A DNA stretch of 11,406 bases, from the NCBI GenBank assembly GCA_038244055.1, contig JBBRTW010000220.1, positions 1 through 11,406 of the forward strand. The letters are read 5' to 3'. Under the pieces are notes generated by a model. The model had not been told where the DNA came from and ran no database searches. It saw only the letters and a program-made list of their open reading frames with translations. Shown one piece after another: positions 5,507-11,406 of the stretch (its first letter is position 1; every line of letters begins with the position of its first letter). The position numbers and the translations under genes were made by a program. The DNA is from DASPKW01 sp038244055 (GTDB lineage Bacteria; Planctomycetota; Phycisphaerae; Tepidisphaerales; Tepidisphaeraceae).

Positions 5507-6523
5507 ATGAAACGCTCGCTCCGCCTGATCGCGATGCTTGCCGTACTCACCGCCCTGGCGTGGTACATCTGGCGCGCCCGCGATGAATTCAGCCGGATCA
5601 TCTCCCAAGTCGATCCCGCCACCTTCTGGGCACTCCTCGGCCCGATGGTCGCGGTTCCCCTGATTTCCCTCTGGATTAACGGCCAGATCAGCCGCGATCT
5701 CATCGCCGAGTTCAACGTCCACCTCGGCCATTTCGAATCCTACGCCCTCTCCACCATCAACGCCCTGGGCAACTACCTCCCCCTCCCCCAGGCCGGCGCC
5801 ATGGCCCGCGGCATCTACCTCAAGAAAATCCACAACTTCGCCTACACCACCTACGCCGCCACGGTCGTCGTCACCTACGTCTCCTCACTCGCGCTGACCG
5901 GGCTGGCGGGCTTGTGCGGATTGGCCGCGCTGAAACTGGCCGGCCGCAGCGCGCCCTGGCAACTCTGGACCGCCTTCGCCGCACTCTCCTCCAGCCTCAT
6001 TATGTTCACGCCCCTGGGCGCGTTTCTCCCCATGCCGCGCCGGCTGTGTCTTTTTCGCGAAGGCCTGCTCACCCTCCATCGCCGCCACGTCCTCCTGAAA
6101 ATCATCGCGATGCAGATCCTGCTCATCGCCGTCACCGCCACCGGGCTTTTCCTCTCCGCACGCGCCCTTCCCGGCGGCTCTAACATCTCCTGGCCCATCG
6201 CCCTCATGCTCGGCCTGATCAGCATGATCGCCGCCGTCGTCAATGTCCTGGGCATCGAGCAGGCCGCCGCCATGGGCTGCGCCGCACTCCTCAATATTGA
6301 CCCCAACCTCGGCCTTGCCGCCAGCGCCCTCTTCCGCCTCACCGCCATCGCCGTCGTCTTCACCACCGGCCCGGTCATCGCCCACTGGCTTTCCACGCGC
6401 AAGCCGCTGTCACCCAATTCATCCAGCGGCATCCTAAACAATGTCGATGGCGAAAGCGTGAATCATCCCGGGCCGCAATCCGCGACCATCGCTCCCCTCC
6501 CCACCCACACCGCCAACCCATGA
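5507..6523 (+). CDS. Flippase-like integral membrane protein (LPG_synthase_TM/UPF0104 type)
   Basis: This 338-aa polytopic protein has about seven or eight hydrophobic segments (approximately residues 6-22, 38-57, 112-145, 152-174, 197-220, 228-250, 255-275 and 277-295). Two stretches fit the family. INALGNYLPLPQAGAMARG (84-102) matches the conserved N...P...G...R element of the first half. GIEQAAAMGCAALL (249-262) followed by ALFRL matches the P/G-E...R element of the second half. Related proteins (MprF N-terminal domain, AglD, YbhN) move or help move lipids such as aminoacylated phospholipids or polyprenyl-linked sugars. The C-terminal 40 residues are a polar tail. ATG 5507 is preferred over the upstream TTG 5438, because the longer form translates the 9-bp repeat array and MKRSLRLIAMLAVL is a natural first membrane helix. 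No Shine-Dalgarno is visible. The neighbouring GT39-like gene begins 15 nt downstream. Confidence 0.72.
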   Translation: MKRSLRLIAMLAVLTALAWYIWRARDEFSRIISQVDPATFWALLGPMVAVPLISLWINGQISRDLIAEFNVHLGHFESYALSTINALGNYLPLPQAGAMARGIYLKKIHNFAYTTYAATVVVTYVSSLALTGLAGLCGLAALKLAGRSAPWQLWTAFAALSSSLIMFTPLGAFLPMPRRLCLFREGLLTLHRRHVLLKIIAMQILLIAVTATGLFLSARALPGGSNISWPIALMLGLISMIAAVVNVLGIEQAAAMGCAALLNIDPNLGLAASALFRLTAIAVVFTTGPVIAHWLSTRKPLSPNSSSGILNNVDGESVNHPGPQSATIAPLPTHTANP

Positions 6524-6538
6524 TCGCCCGCGTTTCCA

Positions 6539-8620
6539 ATGCCCACACTCAGCTACTCCACCCTCCCGCTCGCAGGCTCGATGGATCCCGCCATCGCCGC
6601 CCCCCCGCCCCCGCCCATCGCGCGCTCCTGGCTCGCCTTCTGGTTCATCGCCACCGCCACGCTCTACGCCCTGCTCTGGTCGCCCGATTGGTATCCCCTC
6701 TCCGATTCCTCGCTCTATCTCTCGCTGGGCCGCTCGCTGGCCGCCGGGCGCGGGCTGACCATGATGGGCGACCCCGTCCGCCTCACCCCGCCGCTCGCCC
6801 CCATGCTCATCGCCCTGGTCCTCAAGCTCGGCGGCGGCATGGGCGCGATCCAGGCCATGATGAGCTGCCTCATGCTGGTCGCCCACACCTTCTGCTTCCT
6901 CGCCCTCCGCCGCATCTTCAGCGAGCGCCTGGCCCTGGCCGCCACGCTCTCGGCCGCCTTCAGCTACTGGGTCTTCGCCAATGCCTTCACCATCATGTCC
7001 GAGCCTCCCTGCATCGCCGCCCTGTGGGCCGGCATCTGGCTCCTGACCCTCGCCCGTTCCGAGACCTCCATCCCCCGCGCCTGGCTCAAGATCATCTCCG
7101 CCTGCGCCCTCTTCCTCCTCGCCGCCGCCACGCGCGATGCCGTCTTCGCCCTCATCCCCGGCTTTCTCCTGCTCGTGCCCGCCATGGTCCGCCCCGGCTT
7201 CATTTTTGGCGCGATCCTCATCTCCCTGGGCCTGGTCGCCCTCGGCACCACGCTCACCCTGAAAACCGCCTTCGGCAAACTCGGCCCCCTCACCTACATC
7301 GCCGCCATCCTCATCCCCTTCGGCGCCGCCCTCGCCATCCTTCTCTGGAAAAAACACGCCGCCATCCTCAGGTTCTTCGATCGCCTCCGCCTGCCGCTGG
7401 CCCGCCCCGAAGGCTGGCGCTTTCTCTTCCTTTTCGTCATCATCCTCGGCTCGTGGCTCATCCTCTACCGCTACCCCCCTTCCTTCCTCTCCTCCACCGC
7501 CATCGCCCGCAACAATGCCTCCACCCATCCCACGACGCTCGCCAACGGCGCGACCCCTCCCATCGTCGTCGCCCCCATCAACATCGGTGAGGGCGATGAT
7601 GAAGCCCCCCTGCGCGAAGGCCGCTACAGAGCCACCTGGCTCTACGGCGTTCCACGAGACTGGCATCTGGCCACCGAGCCCCCCGTCCTCGCCGGCCGAT
7701 GGGTCTCCGAAGGCCTGGTCATGGGCACCGTCGCCCTCTTCGAATCCAAGGTCGCCGCCATCGGCACCCTCGGCAAGATCGTCGGCCTCATCGCCTGGAT
7801 CCTCTCCATGGTCGGCCTGCTCACCCTGCTCCGCCGCGGCCACTGGTGGCTCCTCGGCCCGGCCATCTACTTCGCCGCCATCTGGCTGCAATGGGGCACG
7901 CGCATCAAAGCGCGATACATGATCCCGGTCGCCCCCATCCTCTTCATCCTCGTCTGGGCCGGCTGGATTACTCTTCTCAGCCGCCGCGCCCGCAAAGCCC
8001 CTGACCCCATGCAGACCAAGCGCGGCTGGTGGTCCGCCTTCATCCTCACCGCCCTGGTCATCATCGGCAATCTCATTCCCGCCTTCGTCGAATACCGCGT
8101 CCGCCACGGCAACCCCGGCCTCACCGCCGCCAGCCAACCCCGCGATTTCTACGACATCGCCCGCCGCGGCGCTTTCTCCAAGCTCGTCGACATCAGCGCC
8201 TGGCTCCAGAAGAACTCCGACCCCGGCGAAGAAATCGCCATGAACGCCGGCGCCCAGCGCCGAATCGCCTATCTCCTCTCCGGCCGGGTCATCCACACCA
8301 AGGACGTCCCGACCGAGAACTGGGGCGAATGGAACAGCAACCTCGCCCCCGGCGCATCCCCCCGCGCCCAGAAACGCGCCAAAGCCCTCCGCGATTTCCG
8401 CCACAATCTCCCCGCGCAGGACCGCTTTGTCATCGTCTACGTCGATCATCCCACCAAAGGAATCAGTTGGCCCGGCTGGCACTGGCCCCTTACGGCCGAT
8501 CCCTCGCCCCCCGAATGGTGGAAGCTGTACATGCGAGGCGCTGACAACCAATGGACCGAGATCCAGATCCCCCGCGCTGATCGAAGCTACATCCGCGCCA
8601 TGCCACAAGCCGGAATTTAA
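6539..8620 (+). CDS. GT39/ArnT-like membrane glycosyltransferase
   Basis: This 693-aa GT-C-fold protein has about 10-12 membrane segments between residues 31 and 515 and a soluble C-terminal domain (about 535-693). LSDSSLYLSLGRSLAAGRGL (54-73) matches the first loop of PMT/ArnT enzymes, where D56 would be the catalytic acidic residue, followed by TPPLAPML (83-90). SEPP (154-157), AATRDAVFALIPG (196-208) and KARYMIPVAPILF (457-469) match later conserved elements of GT39 enzymes. Such enzymes use polyprenyl-phosphate-linked sugars as donors and act on the outer face of the inner membrane; the acceptor here is unknown. The gene begins 15 nt after the flippase-like gene, so the two are probably cotranscribed, which fits supply of lipid-linked sugar to the outer leaflet. 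ATG 6539 lacks a Shine-Dalgarno; ATG 6581, with a weak AGG upstream, is an alternative that keeps all helices. Confidence 0.8.
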   Translation: MPTLSYSTLPLAGSMDPAIAAPPPPPIARSWLAFWFIATATLYALLWSPDWYPLSDSSLYLSLGRSLAAGRGLTMMGDPVRLTPPLAPMLIALVLKLGGGMGAIQAMMSCLMLVAHTFCFLALRRIFSERLALAATLSAAFSYWVFANAFTIMSEPPCIAALWAGIWLLTLARSETSIPRAWLKIISACALFLLAAATRDAVFALIPGFLLLVPAMVRPGFIFGAILISLGLVALGTTLTLKTAFGKLGPLTYIAAILIPFGAALAILLWKKHAAILRFFDRLRLPLARPEGWRFLFLFVIILGSWLILYRYPPSFLSSTAIARNNASTHPTTLANGATPPIVVAPINIGEGDDEAPLREGRYRATWLYGVPRDWHLATEPPVLAGRWVSEGLVMGTVALFESKVAAIGTLGKIVGLIAWILSMVGLLTLLRRGHWWLLGPAIYFAAIWLQWGTRIKARYMIPVAPILFILVWAGWITLLSRRARKAPDPMQTKRGWWSAFILTALVIIGNLIPAFVEYRVRHGNPGLTAASQPRDFYDIARRGAFSKLVDISAWLQKNSDPGEEIAMNAGAQRRIAYLLSGRVIHTKDVPTENWGEWNSNLAPGASPRAQKRAKALRDFRHNLPAQDRFVIVYVDHPTKGISWPGWHWPLTADPSPPEWWKLYMRGADNQWTEIQIPRADRSYIRAMPQAGI

Positions 8621-8711
8621 GCACGGCTGCGATCAGTCTCCTTCGCAATCAACGCCCATCGGCTCGTCCGGGCATGCCCCACGGTGCATCGCCCACGCTG
8701 CCCTGAGAGCC

Positions 8712-8746
8712 AGAAGTTGGAAGATAGAAGTTGGAAGCAGGAAGAA
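8712..8746. repeat. Degenerate heptamer tandem array
   Basis: Five 7-bp units read AGAAGTT, GGAAGAT, AGAAGTT, GGAAGCA and GGAAGAA, consensus RGAAGNN. The complement gives CTTCYNN units, the same core as the array at 44-78. It lies in the 215-bp spacer between the convergent glycosyltransferase and rpsA genes. Apart from this and the next array I see no gene or terminator in 8621-8835. Confidence 0.6.
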
Positions 8747-8775
8747 GACGCGAGGGCCGGTCTGAGCCACTCAAG

Positions 8776-8817
8776 CCTCCACCCTCTATCCGCTTCTCCA
8801 TCGACTATCCTCTATCC
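8776..8817. repeat. Degenerate pyrimidine-rich heptamer array
   Basis: Six 7-bp units read CCTCCAC, CCTCTAT, CCGCTTC, TCCATCG, ACTATCC and TCTATCC. The best-preserved are the last two and CCTCTAT. It is 18 bp from the 3' end of rpsA. The units are more degenerate than in the neighbouring array, so the periodicity is suggestive only. Confidence 0.45.
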
Positions 8818-8835
8818 TCGTTTTCGAATTCTCTC

Positions 8836-10407
8836 CTAAAGCTTCTTATTCCAGAAGTCGAAGTCCAGCCCGCCTTTGAGCCTTCCGCGCTTGGCGTCGC
8901 GCTCATCCTTCTTCTTCTTGGCCGCTTCCACCGCGGCGAGTTGCTCCGGCGTCGGCGGCGGCGGCAGGATCGCCCGCTTAATCGACAGGCTCACCCGCCG
9001 GGAGTTCCGGTCGATCTCCAGCACCTTGACCTTGACCTCCTGGCCCGGCTGCACCGCATCGGCGGGCGTGCGGATGCGCTTGTCGGAAATCTCCGAAACA
9101 TGCACCAGCCCCTCCAGCCCCGGCTCCAGCTCGATGAATGCGCCGAAATCCACGATCCGCGTCACCTTGCCGCTGACGATCGAATCCTTCGTGAATTTCT
9201 CGGCCGCATCCGACCACGGATCGGGGCCCGCCTGTTTCAGGCTCAAGGTCATCTTCCGCTGCGGCGCTTCGATCGACAGCACCACGAGCTTGATCTGATC
9301 GTCCTCCTTGACCACTTCCCGGGGGCTGCGCACCCGCTGCCACGACAGCTCGCTCACCGGCAGCAGCCCCTCCACGCCCGGCTCGAGCTCCACGAACGCC
9401 CCGAAATTCTCAACCCGCATCACCTTCCCGACCACTTGATTGCCGGCCGCGTATTTCGTCGCCGCATCGTTCCATGGATCGGGCATTCCCTGCCGGATCG
9501 ACAAACTCATCTTCCCCGTGGCCTTGTCGACCTTGAGGACTTTGACATCCACCTCATCGCCGACCTTTACCACATCGCTCGGATGCCGCACGCGGCTGTA
9601 CGAAAGCTCCGAGACGTGAACCAGCCCATCCGCCCCGCCGAGGTCCACGAACGCGCCGAAATCGGTCACGCTCCGCACCTTGCCCCGTCGCGACTGCCCC
9701 TCTTCGATCTCGGCCAGCAGTTTCTTCTTGGCCTCTTCCTTCTCGCGCTCCAGCACCGCCTTGCGGCTGACCACCAGGTTGTGCGTCAGCCCATCGCACT
9801 GCGTGACTTCCACGACCATCTTCTGCCCGAGGTAGACGCTGATGTCCTTCTCGAAGAAAAGATTGACCTGCCCCGAGGGCATGAACGCCCGCATGCTCTT
9901 GATCTGCAGTTCCAGCCCGCCCTTGTTCATTCCGTTGACCACGCCCTCGACCAGCGAGCCCGGCTCGATGTTCTCCCACGTCACATGATGCTGCACCACG
10001 CCCGACCCGCGCCGCGACAGAATCACCAATCCCTCGGACGCATCGTAGCGCTCGACCGAGAAATCGTATTCCTTGCCGATCACCGGCGGCTCATCGTCGA
10101 ACTGCAGCTCGGAGATCAGCCCCTGCGACTTGCCGCCCAGATCCACCAGCACATCCCCCTTGCGGATCGATACGATCCGCCCGCGGCGAATCCCCTGCCG
10201 CGCCAGCTCGGCCGCGTGATGGGCCGCCGAGATCCCCTCCGGCGTCGCCGCCGCCGCGACCTGCTCCGGGGTCTGCTTCGACTTGTCGAAGCCGTAAAGC
10301 TGCTCGGTGGAGATGCCCGCCAGGGCATCGTTGAGCTGCTGATCGATATCCGGATCGCCTTGTGGCCGGAACTTTTCCTTGAGCGGGTCGTTTGGTTCGT
10401 TGGACAT
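8836..10407 (-). CDS. rpsA: 30S ribosomal protein S1
   Basis: This 523-aa protein has five S1 (OB-fold) RNA-binding repeats, at about residues 73-132, 149-215, 238-305, 323-392 and 409-477. The last three carry the canonical DFGAFV.L..G..GLVHVSE pattern (for example RSVTDFGAFVDLG at 245-257). E. coli S1 has six repeats; forms with four or five are common in other phyla. S1 binds mRNA on the 30S subunit and helps it dock and unfold. The N-terminal 70 residues are polar and acidic, and probably include the ribosome-anchoring segment. The C-terminus is a Lys-rich helix (490-510) ending in GGLDFDFWNKKL. ATG 10407 is chosen because the upstream in-frame extension to 10494 has no family character. 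No Shine-Dalgarno precedes it, which is also true of E. coli rpsA, so SD-independent initiation and autogenous control are plausible. The gene is monocistronic here. Confidence 0.94.
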   Translation of the reverse strand: MSNEPNDPLKEKFRPQGDPDIDQQLNDALAGISTEQLYGFDKSKQTPEQVAAAATPEGISAAHHAAELARQGIRRGRIVSIRKGDVLVDLGGKSQGLISELQFDDEPPVIGKEYDFSVERYDASEGLVILSRRGSGVVQHHVTWENIEPGSLVEGVVNGMNKGGLELQIKSMRAFMPSGQVNLFFEKDISVYLGQKMVVEVTQCDGLTHNLVVSRKAVLEREKEEAKKKLLAEIEEGQSRRGKVRSVTDFGAFVDLGGADGLVHVSELSYSRVRHPSDVVKVGDEVDVKVLKVDKATGKMSLSIRQGMPDPWNDAATKYAAGNQVVGKVMRVENFGAFVELEPGVEGLLPVSELSWQRVRSPREVVKEDDQIKLVVLSIEAPQRKMTLSLKQAGPDPWSDAAEKFTKDSIVSGKVTRIVDFGAFIELEPGLEGLVHVSEISDKRIRTPADAVQPGQEVKVKVLEIDRNSRRVSLSIKRAILPPPPTPEQLAAVEAAKKKKDERDAKRGRLKGGLDFDFWNKKL

Positions 10408-10564
10408 CGTGTCGGTACTCGTGACTTGAAAGATTCGTGTGCCGCAGTCTTCGGCCGGCGGCCGCCGATCTCCGCCCAAACGCTCCCTGGCCAAAAAGCC
10501 AGAAACCGGGCGAAGTCGGGCATGTTACCCGCGACAAGCGTAAAGAAAAGGGGAGAAACCGTGA

Positions 10565-10583
10565 CATGGGCGTCCCGCCCATG
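10565..10583. repeat. REP-like perfect hairpin
   Basis: CATGGGCG (10565-10572) and CGCCCATG (10576-10583) form an exact 8-bp stem with a 3-nt loop TCC. No T-tract follows on either strand, so it is not an intrinsic terminator. It lies 158 bp upstream of the rpsA start. From general knowledge, strings of this kind (ATGGGCG...CGCCCAT) recur between genes in planctomycete-like genomes and give HGRDAHVT-like peptides in spurious frames, so I call it a probable dispersed palindromic element. Confidence 0.55.
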
Positions 10584-10803
10584 CGAAGTGCGCCCAAAGC
10601 CAAAACCCCTCTTCGCGGAAGCCAATTCAACATTTCCCCCCGCCCCCATTAAACAGCACCCCCACCGTCTGAAATCACCCGGCTCCCCATCCCGATTCCG
10701 GACGATCACCGTCCCCAGCCGCCGCATCACCCGGATCGACGCTGGCAGGAATCCCATCCGATTGATGCTGATTGAAAGATAGCCTGCAAGAGGCGATTTC
10801 GAA

Positions 10804-10852
10804 CTATTGTCCCCCCCTCATCGGTACGATGCTAAAGTAGTGTCGACAATAG
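10804..10852. repeat. Spaced 8-bp inverted repeat upstream of the PilZ-REC gene
   Basis: CTATTGTC (10804-10811) and GACAATAG (10845-10852) are exact inverted copies 41 bp apart, close to four helical turns. The interval contains -10-like TACGAT (10825-10830) and TAAAGT (10833-10838). The right arm overlaps the short palindrome TGTCGACA (10841-10848). The pair could be operator half-sites or a chance match. Confidence 0.4.
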
Positions 10853-10872
10853 CGGCAAAAGGCAAGGAACGA

Positions 10873-10877
10873 AAGGA
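10873..10877 (+). promoter_or_regulatory. Ribosome binding site of the PilZ-REC gene
   Basis: AAGGA lies 7 nt before GTG 10885. A second GTG at 10879 is in frame but only 1 nt from this site, so 10885 is the better start. Confidence 0.6.
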
Positions 10878-10884
10878 AGTGGTC

Positions 10885-11406
10885 GTGGGACGCGTAGATA
10901 ATGACTGCCTTGACACTTTGAGGCTGAGCGAACAGGAGCACCGTCAGATCATGGCGCACATGGAAGACAGCGCCAAGGAGGGACGTTTCGCGGATTTGCG
11001 ATCCGACGAGCGGATTCCCTTTGAGCTTCCCTCCGGCGCGGTCATGAAACTGTACCAGCCGGGTGGAACGGTGGTGACCCACCTCATCCATCCGCGGAAC
11101 TTGAGCCGGATGGGAATGAGCTTCCTGCATGGCAGTTACGTGCATACCAACAGCCGCTGCGAACTCTACCTGCGCACTTTCAAGAATCAGACGGCGGTCA
11201 TCGAGGGAATCATCATGTGGTGCCGCCACGTGCATGGACGGGTCCATGAGGTCGGCACCAATTTCACGAACCCCATTGCGATGAGCGCTTTCGTCAAGAG
11301 TCTGCCGGAATCGCACGCCACCGACCTGCGGCAGGCCCTGTCGCCGCTCAATCAACGCCTGCTCTACGTCGAAGATTGCGGGGACGACCGCGAACTCCTG
11401 GCCTTC
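10885..11406 (+). CDS. PilZ domain protein with C-terminal receiver domain (partial, runs off the window)
   Basis: At least 174 residues are encoded, and the frame is open to the window edge. After an N-terminal helix (about 10-35), a PilZ domain spans about 36-135. It shows both c-di-GMP-binding motifs: RxxxR as RSDER (39-43) and NxSxxG as NLSRMG (72-77), followed by beta-barrel strands ending near GTNFTNPI. A short linker (138-156) then leads to QRLLYVEDCGDDRELLAF, which is the first beta-strand and acidic pocket (E163, D164) of a CheY-like receiver domain. The phosphoacceptor Asp would lie beyond the window. The expected function is a cytosolic signalling protein that responds to c-di-GMP and to a histidine kinase. 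It starts with GTG, has a good Shine-Dalgarno, and is divergent from rpsA. The PilZ call is firm; the REC call rests on 18 residues. Confidence 0.83.
   Translation, partial: MGRVDNDCLDTLRLSEQEHRQIMAHMEDSAKEGRFADLRSDERIPFELPSGAVMKLYQPGGTVVTHLIHPRNLSRMGMSFLHGSYVHTNSRCELYLRTFKNQTAVIEGIIMWCRHVHGRVHEVGTNFTNPIAMSAFVKSLPESHATDLRQALSPLNQRLLYVEDCGDDRELLAF

Larger units (their letters stand above)
10408..10884. other. Divergent intergenic region between rpsA and the PilZ-REC gene
   Basis: This 477-bp stretch separates two divergent genes and must contain both promoters. I see no convincing -35/-10 pair on either strand and no supported gene. It contains a REP-like hairpin (10565-10583), a run of seven C (10811-10817), an inverted repeat CTATTGTC/GACAATAG (10804-10852) and the PilZ-gene Shine-Dalgarno. 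Several reading frames cross it but show no family character. Confidence 0.6.

Noticed and set aside
6520..7590. Open frame starting at ATGA overlapping the flippase-gene stop
   Set aside because: It looks like translational coupling, but the frame is His/Arg/Pro-rich and out of register with the GT39 protein, which starts at 6539 or 6581.
6434..8608. 724-codon open frame on the minus strand opposite the glycosyltransferase
   Set aside because: The sequence is low-complexity Gly/Glu/Asp/Ala with no motif. The plus strand encodes a coherent GT39 protein with membrane helices.
8670..8679. Palindrome GGGCATGCCC in the glycosyltransferase-rpsA spacer
   Set aside because: A 10-bp palindrome without a loop is expected by chance in GC-rich DNA and has no T-tail.
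44..8817. CRISPR array from the repeated units
   Set aside because: Units are 7-9 bp, directly adjacent and without unique spacers, and no cas gene is present.
10116..10757. Open frames crossing the rpsA upstream region on the minus strand
   Set aside because: They run through the REP-like hairpin and overlap rpsA in another frame; no motif supports them.
8731..10782. 683-codon open frame on the plus strand opposite rpsA
   Set aside because: The product is Arg/Leu/His/Pro-rich without domains and starts inside a heptamer repeat. The minus strand is clearly ribosomal protein S1.

Overview
The window is GC-rich bacterial chromosome with GCC/CTC/ATC-heavy codon use. The gene content suggests a member of the Planctomycetota, possibly the Phycisphaerae: a YacG/FmdB zinc-ribbon pair, a five-domain S1 protein with a Gly/Lys/Phe-rich C-terminus, and an abundance of short intergenic tandem repeats and palindromes. 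The lineage is inferred from overall character, not from a marker gene. No mobile element, CRISPR array, tRNA or rRNA is visible.

Layout. (1) 87-2670, plus strand: a small FmdB-type zinc-ribbon protein with a long Lys/Ser/Pro tail, a YacG-type zinc protein (DNA gyrase inhibitor family), then a six-helix membrane protein of unknown function. The membrane gene has its own sigma70-like promoter and a strong Shine-Dalgarno, and is followed by a clear intrinsic terminator. (2) 2842-3741, plus: an NAD-dependent epimerase/dehydratase (extended SDR). (3) 3787-4495, minus: a two-gene toxin-antitoxin-like module, a DUF4258-type protein followed after 4 nt by an Xre/MqsA-like HTH protein. A perfect 18-bp palindrome overlaps its likely promoter. 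(4) 4593-8620, plus: a class I SAM methyltransferase, a flippase-like (LPG_synthase_TM/UPF0104) membrane protein and a GT39/ArnT-like membrane glycosyltransferase. Together they look like an envelope-lipid or surface-glycan set. (5) 8836-10407, minus: ribosomal protein S1. (6) 10885 to the window end, plus: the start of a PilZ-receiver (REC) fusion protein that would link c-di-GMP binding to phosphorelay signalling.

The gene boundaries carry much of the unexplained structure. There are three degenerate heptamer arrays (44-78, 8712-8746, 8776-8817), a 9-bp tandem triplet (5467-5493), a REP-like perfect hairpin (10565-10583), a second perfect hairpin (2795-2812) and a spaced inverted repeat before the PilZ gene (10804-10852). 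Most of the nominal long antisense reading frames are by-products of GC-rich codon use. The best candidates for something new are the self-nested palindromic operator and leaderless arrangement of the toxin-antitoxin module, the PilZ-REC architecture and the dispersed heptamer repeats. None of these can be proved novel from this window alone.
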